64,000 nucleotides of DNA, taken from assembly GCF_964355755.1 (NCBI RefSeq), contig NC_092670.1, positions 33,095,795 through 33,159,794 of the forward strand, given 5' to 3'. A program made the translations under genes and the position numbers. Under the pieces are notes generated by a model, which saw only the letters and a program-made list of their open reading frames with translations, searched no databases and was not told where the DNA came from. The stretch's first letter is position 1. Each line of letters opens with the position of its first letter. Of the stretch, positions 54,530 to 64,000 are shown piece after piece. This DNA comes from Antedon mediterranea. Taxonomy: Eukaryota > Echinodermata > Crinoidea > Comatulida > Antedonidae.

Positions 54530-55205
54530 TCATAAAAGAATACGCAAACAAATTATCGATTCACTCAATACAAAGGATAGCAAAACGTTTTGGATGAAGT
54601 TGAAGACAAAACAGAAATTATCTTGCAAACTTTCTATTAATCAATGTTATATTCATTTTAAGAACCTATTTAAAAACGATGAGGCTATTGGTAGCGATGA
54701 GTTGTCAAAAATCACAGAATGCCAACAGAATGAAGACGATAATAATTTAGACCACGACATAACGTTGGATGAAATAAAAAAAGCATTTAATTCTCAAAAT
54801 AGAGGAAAAGCTCTCGGCATTGATGGAATGAATTTTGAATTTTTGCTAAACGCCCCCAACATTATTTTTGATATTTTAAAAATTCTTTTTAACGCCATAT
54901 TTTTAGTTGGAAAATTTCCCAAACAATGGGCAACAAGCTTAATCGTTCCAATTTTAAAAAATGGAGATAAAAACAAACCTGAAAATTATAGAGGTATTTC
55001 TTTAATTCCAATCCTAGGAAAAATATTTTTACATATTCTTAATTCTAGGTTAACACAATTTACAAATAGTAAAAAGTTAATTCATGAGGAACAAGCAGGC
55101 TTTCGTAAGGGATATAGAACGACAGATAATATATTCATTTTAGATACCCTCATCTCTAAATACTTAGATAAAAAGCGGGGTAGGATTTTTGTTTGTTTTG
55201 TTTGA
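54530..55205 (+). pseudogene. RT N-terminal part of L3 copy b (ORF2, piece 2)
   Basis: Starts after the first frameshift. It includes NRGKALGIDGMNFEF, PKQWATSLIVPILKNGDK, PENYRGISLIPILGKIF and EEQAGFRKGYRTTDNIF, the usual LINE RT start. The second frameshift is near 55195, within IFVCFV just before motif A. Confidence 0.85.
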
Positions 55206-56694
55206 TCTTAAACGTGCCTTTGACTCTATAAATCATACACTTTTACTACATAAGTTGAAATGTATCGGTGTTTCAGGCAGAATGTTACACATAATAAATT
55301 CCTTATACCAAAACTTATCTGCTCATGTTAAAATTGGCAACAAACTTAGTCCATCTTTTAATTGTTCGATTGGAGTACAACAAGGTTCTCCGTTGTCGTC
55401 TTTACTCTTTAATATTTACATTAATGATTTGAGTGGTATACTTAATCAGGTAAACGATTTCATTCAAATTGGAGATTGTCATATGAATCATCTTCTTTAT
55501 GCAGATGACTTAGTGCTTGTTAGTGATACGGTGAAAGGTCTCCAAAAATTAATAAATAAACTTGAACTTTATTGTGATACTTGGAAACTTACTGTAAACA
55601 CTACAAAATCCAAAATTATGGTTTTTAAAAATGGCCGCAATTTAAGGAACATTGAAAAATGGAAGTATAAACATATTCAATTAAAAATTGTTAATTCGTA
55701 TAATTATCTTGGTTTTATTTTTAGTTCAAATGGTGCATGGAACAAGTCAACGCAACATAATCAACAAAAAGCAAATCAAAGTTTATTCTGCTTAAAATCA
55801 TTTATTTATCGTAACTTATCTTTTCTTCCAATTAATACATGGAACCATATTTTTGATGTGAAAATACTTCCTATTTTAACGTATGGAAGCGAAATCTGGG
55901 GAATGTCAGATAGCACAAACATTATAGAAAAAACACATACTAAATTTTGTAGATATTTATTGCAAGTTGGAAAAAATGCACCAAATGCCGCTGTTACTTC
56001 TGAGTTAGGTAGATTACCACTTTCTTTGGATTGTTTAGTTACAGTTATAAGATTTTGGTTACATATTATTACTTTAGATCATGACAGATTCATTTTTAAG
56101 TGTTATGAGTTTCAACTTAGAAAAGTTAACCGTAATGAGAATTGTTGGGCACAACAGGTCAAACACTTACTCTTTTCTACTGGTTTTGGTTATATATGGT
56201 TACAACAATATGTTAATAGTAAAGGTTTATTTTTGAGAGAATTTAAGTTGCGCTTATGTGATATTGAAAAACAAAAATGCATTCAAAAATTTAGTTTACA
56301 TAATAAGTTAAGGCTCTTTTCTCTTTATAAAAAAGAAATATGTTTAAGTTATCACTTGACCAACATCATTAATTTTAAACAAAGAAGATTATTAACTAAG
56401 TTACGTTTAGGGATATTAGAGCTAGAAATTGAAAAGGGCAGATGGGAGGGTGTAGAAAGATATAAGAGAACGTGTAAATTATGTAAAAAGAACATTGTTG
56501 AGGATGAATATCATTTTATTTTGCAATGCACATTTTATAATGATTTAAGAAAAAGTTTTATTCCAAGATTTATTCGTGTTTTTCCTTCTATTAATAAGCT
56601 TTGTTTATTACTTTCCAACACAAATTTTACTTATAATTTAGGAAAATACGTCTACTTTGCTTTTGAAAGAAGAAACAATTATCTTAAGTTATAG
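55189..56694 (+). pseudogene. RT and C-terminal part of L3 copy b (ORF2, piece 3)
   Basis: The 501-codon frame has motif A FDLKRAFDSINH (residue 5), GVQQGSPLSSLLFN (about 64), catalytic LLYADDLVL (about 103), a thumb with YGSEIWGMS, and near the end CKLCKKNIVEDEYHFILQC, a Cys/His motif before the stop at 56694. No stops within. It would reverse-transcribe the element RNA if ORF2 were not frameshifted. Confidence 0.9.
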
Positions 56695-56761
56695 TTAATT
56701 TTTATTTGTTTGTATTAGGGCCAAAGGCCAATATACTTTGAACCAATAAATTCCTTGAAAA

Positions 56762-58146
56762 TGGAAAGAAGAATATTAAAAAATGCTGGTATAAATGGTA
56801 GAATGCAAATATAATTATTTCTCTCTATTTTAAGTTAATTGCACATGTTAAAGTGGGAAACAACATTAGTCAGACTTTTAAATGTTCTATTGGTATACAG
56901 AAGGGTTCACCTTTATCCAGTTTCCCTTTCAATCTTTTTATTAATGATATGAGTAAACATTTAAATTTATCCAGTGATACAGACAAAGTGCAATTTGGCG
57001 ATTTACGCATTAATCACTCTTACTTTATGCCAATGATTTAGCTCTTTTTGCCGAAACAATCAGAGGTTTACTGCGGTTTTTAAAGAAAATTTCTTTTTTT
57101 GTGACACATAGGGTCTGACCATCAACGTTACCAAAACGAAAACTGTTCTCTTTAAAAAAAGGTGGCAAACTCAGAAAGACAGAAAGTTGGTACTACAAAG
57201 ACTCTACTATAAAAATCATTAATCAATTTAAATATCTTGATGTAGTATTTAGTTCAACTGGTTTCAGGAACAAAACAATTGAAACAAACTATACTCAAGC
57301 GACTAAAGCATTATTTTTATTAAAAACTAATATTTTAAAGCGATTTGGCGATTTTCCCAATAATATGCGGAATTTACTTTTTGATATAAAAATTATACCT
57401 ATTTTATGGAAGCAAAATATGGGGATACACATATTTTAGCACCATAGAAAGTCTCCAAAGTAGGTTCTCAAAATACATACTTGGAATTACAAAAAAATGC
57501 TCCGAATATAACCACTACAGGAGAATGCGATCGATTATCTTTGTCTGGTCACTGTTACCTAAGTTTGATTTGTTACTGGATACATATTCTGAATGTGGAT
57601 CGTAACCGTATTATTTATAATTATTACACATTATCGTTACGTCAATTAGAAAAAAATGAGCCCTGCTGGTTATCACATGTAAAACGTATTCTTGGTACTG
57701 TTGGTTTTGGTGATATGGAGATCACAGCATGTTACAGATAGTCATCTTTTAAATTAAGACTCACCGATATAAAAAGACAGAAATTTCACCAAGAAATTAA
57801 AAAAAAAATATCTAGACTACCTTATTATTGTAATTTTTAAACTAATTTTATTTTTTCAAACACCTTATCAAAACTATCAATTATAAGCATAGAAACATCC
57901 AAACAAAACTTTAAATAGAAGAAGGAAAATGGCATAATATATACCAAAAACCAACAGAACTTGCAAAATGTGTAATTTAAATTGATGTATTGAGGATGAA
58001 TATCATTTTACCTTAGTTAGCCATTTTTATTCTACCATCAGAAAGAATCTATTACCTCGATTTTATTGCATTGATCCATGTCATTTTAAGCAAAATATGT
58101 TTATGATTGTTTTGAAAAAAGACAAAGTGTATTATAATTTAAGACT
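56762..58146 (+). mobile_element. LINE family L3, decayed copy c
   Basis: Starts within the RT (AHVKVGNNISQTFKCSIG, KGSPLSSFPFN) and follows copy b to the Cys/His motif (IEDEYHF, near 57995) with many stops and frameshifts. It is interrupted at 58147 by another LINE and resumes at 59590 (DKVYYN-LRL...). The three L3 copies lie in the same orientation head to tail. Confidence 0.75.
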
Positions 58147-59578
58147 CTCTCTCTCTCGAAGTGCCATATCATGAGACTTTGGCGATCATGTTGTGCCACA
58201 ATTCTCTGTCTATTGCCATATTCAGCAACTCCACTTCTTTGGTATTCTCGCCTCTATTCTGAATCCATTCAGCTATGCTGGCCAACCAAGTGACTCTTTT
58301 CCTCCTCCTGCTCCTTCTTCCTTCTATTTTCCCCGTTAATGCCAAGTTCTCCAGACCTCCCTTCCTCAACACATGTCCCATGAATCTCATCTGTCTAATC
58401 CTAATATCCTTCAGTAGTTTCCTGCATACTCCAGCTCTTATCAATACATCTTCATTACTAACTCTATCTGTCCATGGAATTCTCATCATTCTCCTTAGAA
58501 ACCACATATCACAGCTTTCCAATCTTTTTCTGAGGTCAGTTGTGATTGACCAGGCTTCACTTCCATACATCAGCACAGGATAGATGTAGCAGTTTAATAT
58601 ACGCAACCTGGTTTCCATACTCATCGCACCGTTCTTCAAGATATTCTCCATTTCTCCAAATGCGGATTTCGCAAGGACTATCCTTCTCTTTATCTCCGTT
58701 ACACACCTGGCATCATCTGTTATTTTACTCCCAGGATAGTTAAAAGAGGACACCTGCTGAATTAACTGGTCTTCTGCTTGAAGGTTACACGTTGGACTCT
58801 CCTTTTTTAACACTACTAAACACGCTGTCTTAATACAATTTATAGACAGACCCATCTTTTCGCTCTCTACTACAACCACATTCAGCAACCTTTGGAAATC
58901 TTCAGCTGACTTTGCCAGTAGAACTGTGTCATCTGCATATCTGATGTTTGTAATATTTCTACCACAAATTCTCAAACCCTTCTCATTATCTAGCTCCCTC
59001 AAGATCAACTCGCTATAGTAGTTAAACAAGTCTGGTGACATTACACAGCCCTGTCTCACTCCTCTTCCAATACTTGTGTAGTCACTGCACTCCCCATCTA
59101 CCCTCATGCATGCAGTTTGTTTCCAGTACAAATTTTGCAACAATCTAAGATCCTTTCCATGTAGGTCAAGCTTGCTAAGTTCTTGAAATAGCTGCTCATG
59201 CCTTACTTTGTCAAATGCCTTGGTGTAGTCTATGAAACACATGTATACATCTTTCTGAATCTCCACTGCCCTTTCAGTTATCATTCTTATCACAAAGATG
59301 GCATTCCTGGTGCCTGAATCCTTTACAAAACCAAACTGCTCACTCCCAATCTCTGGTTTTAATCTGCTTCTTGCTCTCATAAGTAGTATCCTCAGAATGA
59401 TCTTGGTGACATGACTCATGAGGCTGATTGTACGATGTTTTTCACATTCTACAGCACCTGGTTTCTTCGGAAGGGCAATAAAAATGGACTTACTCAAGTC
59501 CTCAGGGAAGCTTCCATCCTCGTATATCTTATTGATCACTTCAGTTAACTTTTCCACTCCATACTCTTCTAATGCCTC
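58147..59578 (-). mobile_element. 5'-truncated LINE with 11-bp target duplication
   Basis: Flanked by AATTTAAGACT at 58136-58146 and 59579-59589. The 3' end is on the left, ending in a (GA)n tail. The 5' end is cut within the RT frame (EALEEYGVEKL). Target-primed insertion with 5' truncation is normal for LINEs. Fragments of the family at 4575 and 21389-22980. Confidence 0.9.
58169..59557 (-). CDS. Reverse transcriptase of a 5'-truncated LINE
   Basis: Open over 462 codons: SIFIALPKKPGAVECEKHRT (about 25-44), motif A CFIDYTKAFDKV (about 106), GRGVRQGCVMSPDLFN (about 162), catalytic NIRYADDTVLLAKS (about 206), MGLSINCIKTACLV, EIKRRIVLAKSAFGEME, MYGSEAWSITTDLRKRLES and RMMRIPWTDRVSNEDVLIRAG, ending SMAIDRELW-like before TGA. 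All RT catalytic residues are intact; the endonuclease part is missing. The open frame implies a recent insertion. It resembles the endonuclease/RT proteins often seen in invertebrates; the exact clade is unsure. Confidence 0.85.
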   Translation of the reverse strand: MEKLTEVINKIYEDGSFPEDLSKSIFIALPKKPGAVECEKHRTISLMSHVTKIILRILLMRARSRLKPEIGSEQFGFVKDSGTRNAIFVIRMITERAVEIQKDVYMCFIDYTKAFDKVRHEQLFQELSKLDLHGKDLRLLQNLYWKQTACMRVDGECSDYTSIGRGVRQGCVMSPDLFNYYSELILRELDNEKGLRICGRNITNIRYADDTVLLAKSAEDFQRLLNVVVVESEKMGLSINCIKTACLVVLKKESPTCNLQAEDQLIQQVSSFNYPGSKITDDARCVTEIKRRIVLAKSAFGEMENILKNGAMSMETRLRILNCYIYPVLMYGSEAWSITTDLRKRLESCDMWFLRRMMRIPWTDRVSNEDVLIRAGVCRKLLKDIRIRQMRFMGHVLRKGGLENLALTGKIEGRRSRRRKRVTWLASIAEWIQNRGENTKEVELLNMAIDRELWHNMIAKVS

Positions 59579-59639
59579 AATTTAAGACTACTGTACCGTA
59601 TATAATTTTCATGTATAATGTAAACAAAATAAAAAAAAC

Positions 59640-59960
59640 TGTGATTTTACAACAAAACAATTTTTTCACATGAAATACAGTTAAAAAAGTAATACATTTC
59701 AGTTAAAACAGTGTTAAAAATTCAGTTAAAACATTTCTAAAATAAGGAAGTAAAATCCAGTTAAAACAGTAATAGATTTCATAACATATTGATAAAATAA
59801 TGTACTAGTAAAATTCGCTTTTCCTTATAAAATTCATTTAAAACGGTGACAAAATTCATATAAAACCGTAACAGAATTCAGTTAATTGTGATAACATTCA
59901 GTTAAAACAGTAATACAATTCATTTAAAACTTAAAATTCAGTTGAAACAGTGCTAGAAAT
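59640..59960. repeat. Degenerate short tandem repeat (ATTCAGTTAAAACAGTG type)
   Basis: About a dozen degenerate copies of the 20-24-bp unit also seen at 1080-1215. Confidence 0.75.
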
Positions 59961-60116
59961 ATAAATCCATTTGATAACATTTAAAAAATGTTCTAAGGTA
60001 GGTAAGTGATTCAGTTTGATAGGGAAAACCACTAGTTCTGATCAAAAGTGATTTGTGAACGTAATATTAATAACAGCATTCCGACATAAAACACACTTTT
60101 ATAATGGAGAAGAAAC

Positions 60117-60194
60117 CAGTGGTGGCGCCAGGATTTGCTCGACGGAGGGCGGGGGTGGGGGGGGGGGGGGAATATTCTTCGACGCCACCACTTG
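60117..60194. mobile_element. 78-bp hAT-like remnant with G-run
   Basis: Inverted ends CAGTGGTGGCGCCAGG and CGACGCCACCACTTG. The matching site near 1370 in copy A lacks it. The flanks GAAGAAAC and GGAAAAC look like a decayed 8-bp duplication. The CAGTGG..CCAGG end is typical of hAT elements. The core has about 22 G in 24 bases. Confidence 0.65.
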
Positions 60195-61388
60195 GGAAAA
60201 CGATTTTAATTATTAAGTCTAACATCATTTACATAAATAAATAGTATCCATAATCATGACAATCATTATAGAGATTCTTATTCTTCTTTTAAAATACGAA
60301 CATACTGTTTGCTTAGTCTATTATCTATTTAATATCTTTGTTGTTATATTATTACTAAAGATTTAAACATGATTGTTATTATCGTAAACATTTATCCTGT
60401 CCACCTTAACTGAAAAATATTTTTCTACAAATAAAAACATATCGCTATTATGTATATGACTATTGAACCACGTGCGTTGATTGCTAAGATAGAAATTAAA
60501 GAAAATGAAAAAAAAAAGAAAAAGAAGAGAAATAAAAAAAGGAATGAAAGAAAACAATAAATTGAAAAAGGGAAAGCATAAAGAAAAAAAATTAAGAAAA
60601 GAAAGAAAATAATGAAAACAAAAATGACCAAAGAAAATAATGAAAGAAATAAAATAATGAAAAAAAAAAGAAAGATGAAATGATAAAAGATATAACAAAA
60701 TACAAATATGGAAGAAATGAAAATAAAATCTTGTCTCATCCAAAGTGATTTTTCTCAATATTTAGATGAGAAATTAAGCATGACAAACTTACAGAATGAG
60801 AACTTTCTTTCAATTCACCACAGCCTAATTATCTTTTTTTCTATGCTTCCATGGTATTAATCATCTTGTCTTTTTGTGCTTTGCTGTCCTCTTTTGTTTC
60901 TGTATGTTAAATCAAAAATCAATATGATTACAATTTATTTATTCTTTCTTAACTAGCCAGCCTTCACAAGTTTTTTTTATTTTATTATTTAAATTAAAAT
61001 TTGTATTTTTGCTTAAATTGAAAGAGAAAAAAAAAATAAATGTATTTATTTTTTTTAATTTTTTTTTTTTTTTCAAAATCTAATATTTTCAAGCAGTCGA
61101 TTTTGGTTTTTTAAAGATCATTGTGATAATATCCAATCAACCTTTCTAACTATCATGTCAGGAATGAAAGCAGACATTTGATCATTGGATGTCAAAATCA
61201 GATAATCGTCTAAAAACAGTGTACTTAAATTACATTGAAACCTAAAATTATATTATACAGTTGTAATTATTCAAATAATTCAAACTAACAAACTACGTGA
61301 AACTGACTCTCCTAGAAATTGTCAGGTAAAACGTTCCAAAAATATATTAGTACAAAAATACAATAGATCTGAAAACTCACCTCTTGAG
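60195..61388. other. Non-coding 3' flank of lectin copy C
   Basis: Paralogous to 1380-2872. It includes the purine-rich tract (about 60490-60730) and T-rich runs near 61040-61075. No gene. Confidence 0.6.
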
Positions 61389-61504
61389 TTAAAGATCTTG
61401 CAGGTTCTTTGATGGATCATCGTGGATCACAAATTTCATCTTAGTGAATCTGCTTGTAACAGTTGATATCTGACATTTGGATTCCTTTTGTATATATGTC
61501 TTGG
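61389..61504 (-). CDS. Lectin copy C, probable terminal coding exon
   Basis: Minus strand: GTAG acceptor after a T-rich tract, a phase-1 frame of 38 codons from KTYIQKESKCQ to KNLQDL, then TAA. A GGTGAGT lies just after the stop, so a 3' UTR intron is possible. The copy A exon at 2873 keeps frame and stop and differs by an in-frame codon. No transmembrane segment; the product is probably secreted. Confidence 0.45.
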
Positions 61505-61917
61505 CTACCGTTAATAAAATAAAATGCTAGGCGTGAGTAAACGTTATCTTATGTTTATTTTTATCGAGTAATGAAGATTATTTTGATGTCAGTCTTTAGC
61601 TGTTAGGCTTTAGATCTATCAATATGATTTATACATACAAATATAATGTTCATTCATTTCTAAACCATGGTTTGTCATTTAAAAACAATGTTTAGTCTTC
61701 GATGATAAAAAAGTACTATAGTTTTTCTTCTATAAAAGATGGCTTTTTATTAATAAACCATCATTGCCTTTCAAGGGAGACAAACTATGGTTTGTAAAAG
61801 CATACAAGGGTTTGTTTGAAGTGTGTCGGTTGGCGCTCGTAGTAGACCTAACTTTAACTACACAAGCTTATATTTTTACAGGCATACACTACACTTTTAT
61901 ACTTCTATGTTACTAAC

Positions 61918-62172
61918 ATTTAACTGCTATTGTAAAATTACAGCTCCCTGTGTTGTTATACGCATCCGCAACATTGAACACAAACAGATGACTTCCAATC
62001 GCAAGAACAGAAGGAAATACATCTACTGGATTCGGTGAGATTTTCAATGGTTCTTTGAAGTTGTCAGTTGCAATAATATCGGCTGAATAGTCAATGGTGG
62101 CCGTGGGTTTATTAAAATCAGTTAATACTATCACATTGTTAGACGGACAAGTCAAAACAGGAGGTATGATAT
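61918..62172 (-). CDS. Lectin copy C, HYR-domain exon
   Basis: Exon of 255 nt (85 codons, phase 1 both sides) with a CCATAG acceptor and a GTTAGT donor. It encodes PPVLTCPSNN, KPTATIDYSADI, PNPVDVFPSVLAIGSHLF, and NNTGSCNFTI: a complete HYR (hyalin repeat) domain with both Cys residues. HYR domains mediate extracellular adhesion. Intact, in contrast to copy A. Confidence 0.8.
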
Positions 62173-62224
62173 CTATGGAAAATGAGTAAAATTGATCAAT
62201 CTATATTTATTTTCTTGTAAATAA

Positions 62225-62250
62225 ACGGAGACATCATATGATGTCTCCGT
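62225..62250. repeat. 26-bp perfect palindrome in a lectin intron
   Basis: ACGGAGACATCAT and its exact inverse meet without spacer. Copy A (near 3628) has only the right half (GATGTCTC.GTGACGATAG). Confidence 0.85.
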
Positions 62251-62317
62251 GACGATAGATATTTTTTGTAAAACTACAGCTCCCTTATTAACACAAACAT
62301 ATGTCTTACATACTTAC

Positions 62318-62440
62318 ACATTTCACATATAGCTACATAACGATTTTCACAGTTGTAATCACCCCAACGTTTTGTCTTTCGAAACCAAGCCACGCAATCT
62401 TCGTTATTGCCCCAATTGTTTGGTTCATTGGATTTCCAAT
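62318..62440 (-). CDS. Lectin copy C, second CTLD exon
   Basis: 123-nt exon with a CATTTAG acceptor and GTAAGT donor, phase 1 both sides. It encodes WKSNEPNNWGNNEDCVAW, WGDYNC and YVAICEM. EPN at the calcium site is the form associated with mannose-type sugars; WGD replaces WND. The three Cys residues expected for this half are present. Joins in frame to the first CTLD exon and the HYR exon. Confidence 0.85.
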
Positions 62441-62479
62441 CTAAATGATCAATAACTATAATAAAACAAACTCACCAAC

Positions 62480-62592
62480 AGCGTCATCGTCGCCGTCTCC
62501 AACGTCTTCGTCGTCATCGTAATCGTCATCGTCATCATCATCATCACCGTCACCGTCACCGTCACCGTCATCGTCATCGTCATCGTCATCGC
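62480..62592. repeat. Trinucleotide microsatellite (GTC/ATC types)
   Basis: Runs of TCGTCA, TCATCA and CCGTCA units in the intron between the CTLD exons. In copy A similar repeats truncated the gene. Confidence 0.9.
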
Positions 62593-62771
62593 AAACTACG
62601 AGTGAAGTATGACGTCATAACACTGAACAAGTTTACCAAATTCACCATCAACATCATCGTTATGTATTGCCGTGCTTAAAATACAACGAGGCGCATTTGG
62701 ACTAGGACTGTTGTGACAGTAACTCCATTACGCGAATATAATATGTACAAGATATAAAAACATAGGCCTAC

Positions 62772-63035
62772 TTGTATAGTTCGATTTTCTTCCTGACAAC
62801 CACTCAAAATGTCCTTCTCTTTTTAAATCATTGTATCCAATCCAAGCTTTGTTTAGTGAATTTCGGATAATCAATTGGTTAAGTATCCACAAGTCTTCGC
62901 TTTTACTTGAAATTTCAACCAAATTCCCACTAATATTATAGCATACATCTTTCCCGGAATTCCACGTATCAGGTTCATCGGTGAGATGGTAGCATTTAAA
63001 AAAATGAGAGCTATAGTGCCATCCAGGTGGACATC
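62772..63035 (-). CDS. Lectin copy C, first CTLD exon
   Basis: 264-nt exon (88 codons) with a GTGTAG acceptor and the shared GT donor. It encodes GCPPGWHYSSHFFKCYHLTD, WNSGKDVCYNISGNLVEISS, KAWIGYNDLKREG and FEWLSG. With the next exons it forms a full CTLD followed by HYR. The upstream signal-peptide exon should lie beyond 64000, as copy B's is about 5.5 kb from its CTLD exon. Confidence 0.85.
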
Positions 63036-64000
63036 CTACACACAAAATGTATACATACTATGTGTATTGCGAACAAATACATTTGCCTACAGTCTACTGT
63101 AGGCCTAATTTAATTCAATAAAAAATCGTATTATTAGGCGGATTAATAAGAATAAGATATTAATAGAAGGTAAGCTCGCTTCCGGCACTCATCCTCTAAT
63201 AAATGCGGTAGACCTAATTGGTATTTTCAATACTTTATTTTGTTTCTTTTTTTCTTTCGATTTCTAACTTATTAATTTGATATACTAATTTTACAATATA
63301 ATCCGATGATTTATGAATATATTTGATTTGAATTTTATTATTATAAATTGTTTTTGCTAAAATGTCCCAGACTTCGTACAGTTGCGTTCCCTTTAAAATA
63401 TACAAATTCGCACCCAGTTTTAATCCTACGTACAGTTATGTATACCTAACAGTTATTTCAACAACAAAATAGATGTTGTCCATTCCTATATTAGATGTCC
63501 ATATAACCATTCCTATATTAGATGCCCATGTACTTAATAACCATAAAATACTTGTTAATTGTATTTGTCCCAAAAGCACCAAACGATAGAAAGCTAACTA
63601 GTAGGTAGGCCTGCCTAAACAGACAAAAACATGGATTACATGTCGACATCAATCGTCATTGTAGTAGACCGAATTGCCAGGTAATTAAAACAACGTCACA
63701 TAGAGCCTTCTATTTTACTGACTGCCACCGAAGAGGCAGCTAGCGTCAAGTTATATTAAATCATACATATACACGTGTTCCTTATCACTACAATTAGCAT
63801 GCAAATTTAATATGTTTATTGGTCTTGGTTAACATGTTTTGAATCACAGAGCCATGAGTTTAAGTCATGGTTCTGTAACAACATCAGAATTTATCTTACG
63901 ACTAGTTAAGAGGCATTGTCTGTAAGAATCAAAGAAATATCCAAAATGGAAAAAAAAAATTGATTTCTTTAAAATTGTGCACATGGTTGTATATGTGTTG
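63036..64000. other. Lectin copy C intron
   Basis: Paralogous to the copy B intron. It shows the empty sites for the foldback element (about 63615) and the SINE (about 63808). No exon found up to the window end. Confidence 0.7.

Larger units (their letters stand above)
53011..56760 (+). mobile_element. LINE family L3, copy b, nearly full ORF2
   Basis: It holds an ORF1-end-like frame, an endonuclease, an RT and a C-terminal Cys/His motif, followed by AATAAA near 56745. Two frameshifts separate ORF2 into three pieces. The domain order (APE-type endonuclease, RT, CCHC) places it among LINEs; the CR1/Jockey/I group seems likely but the clade is not certain. Confidence 0.85.

Overview
This is animal nuclear DNA, AT-rich, with no bacterial-type operons. 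The only host genes I can support are pieces of one small gene family: secreted or surface C-type lectins with a HYR domain, encoded by short exons separated by phase-1 introns. The gene family, many Penelope-like elements with hammerhead ribozymes, LINEs, tRNA-derived SINEs and frequent TAGGCCTA palindromes suggest a marine invertebrate deuterostome, probably an echinoderm. That placement is inference.

Host part. Three paralogous lectin loci lie on the minus strand. Copy A (2873-4394) is truncated and partly decayed. Copy B (23195-28999) has a signal-peptide exon and the first CTLD exon; its 3' part is replaced by retroelements. Copy C (61389-63035) has both CTLD exons, a HYR exon and a probable tail exon. 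Their introns and flanks are also paralogous (1080-4390 with 59640-63040; 23000-24000 and 27905-28500 with 62700-63910), so one copy often shows the empty site for an insertion in another.

Mobile part, left to right. 4575-4870 is a LINE fragment. 4938-18436 is a complex of Penelope-like elements from three families, (TA)n tracts and palindromic tRNA-like repeats; 9255-17735 is one large inverted duplication of Penelope copies, interrupted by a Helitron-like element (12268-13820). 18437-21388 is an internally deleted Ty3/Gypsy element whose 3' LTR carries a 39/40-bp minisatellite. 21389-22980 is a LINE fragment split by a DNA element with a 9-bp target duplication. 24013-27901 is a foldback element inside the copy B intron. 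29825-43069 is a giant foldback element with arms of about 2.1 kb (insertions removed) and a 6-bp target duplication. Its arms have taken up a TTAA-type element holding a Helitron-like element, a 30-bp hairpin insertion, a MITE, and a 9-bp-duplication element holding a P-like transposon that itself holds another palindrome. 43394-48985 is a patchwork of Helitron-like and related hairpin-ended repeats. 49085-59635 is LINE-rich: a CR1/L2-like element split by a SINE, three consecutive copies of one endonuclease/RT LINE, and a 5'-truncated LINE with an 11-bp target duplication.

The most notable observations are the nested insertion record readable from target duplications and empty sites, at least three hammerhead ribozyme families, two ultra-short (29 and 30 bp) palindromic insertions with 7-bp target duplications, the tRNA-bearing palindromes, and the minisatellite inside an LTR. 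All clade names rest on motif recognition by eye.
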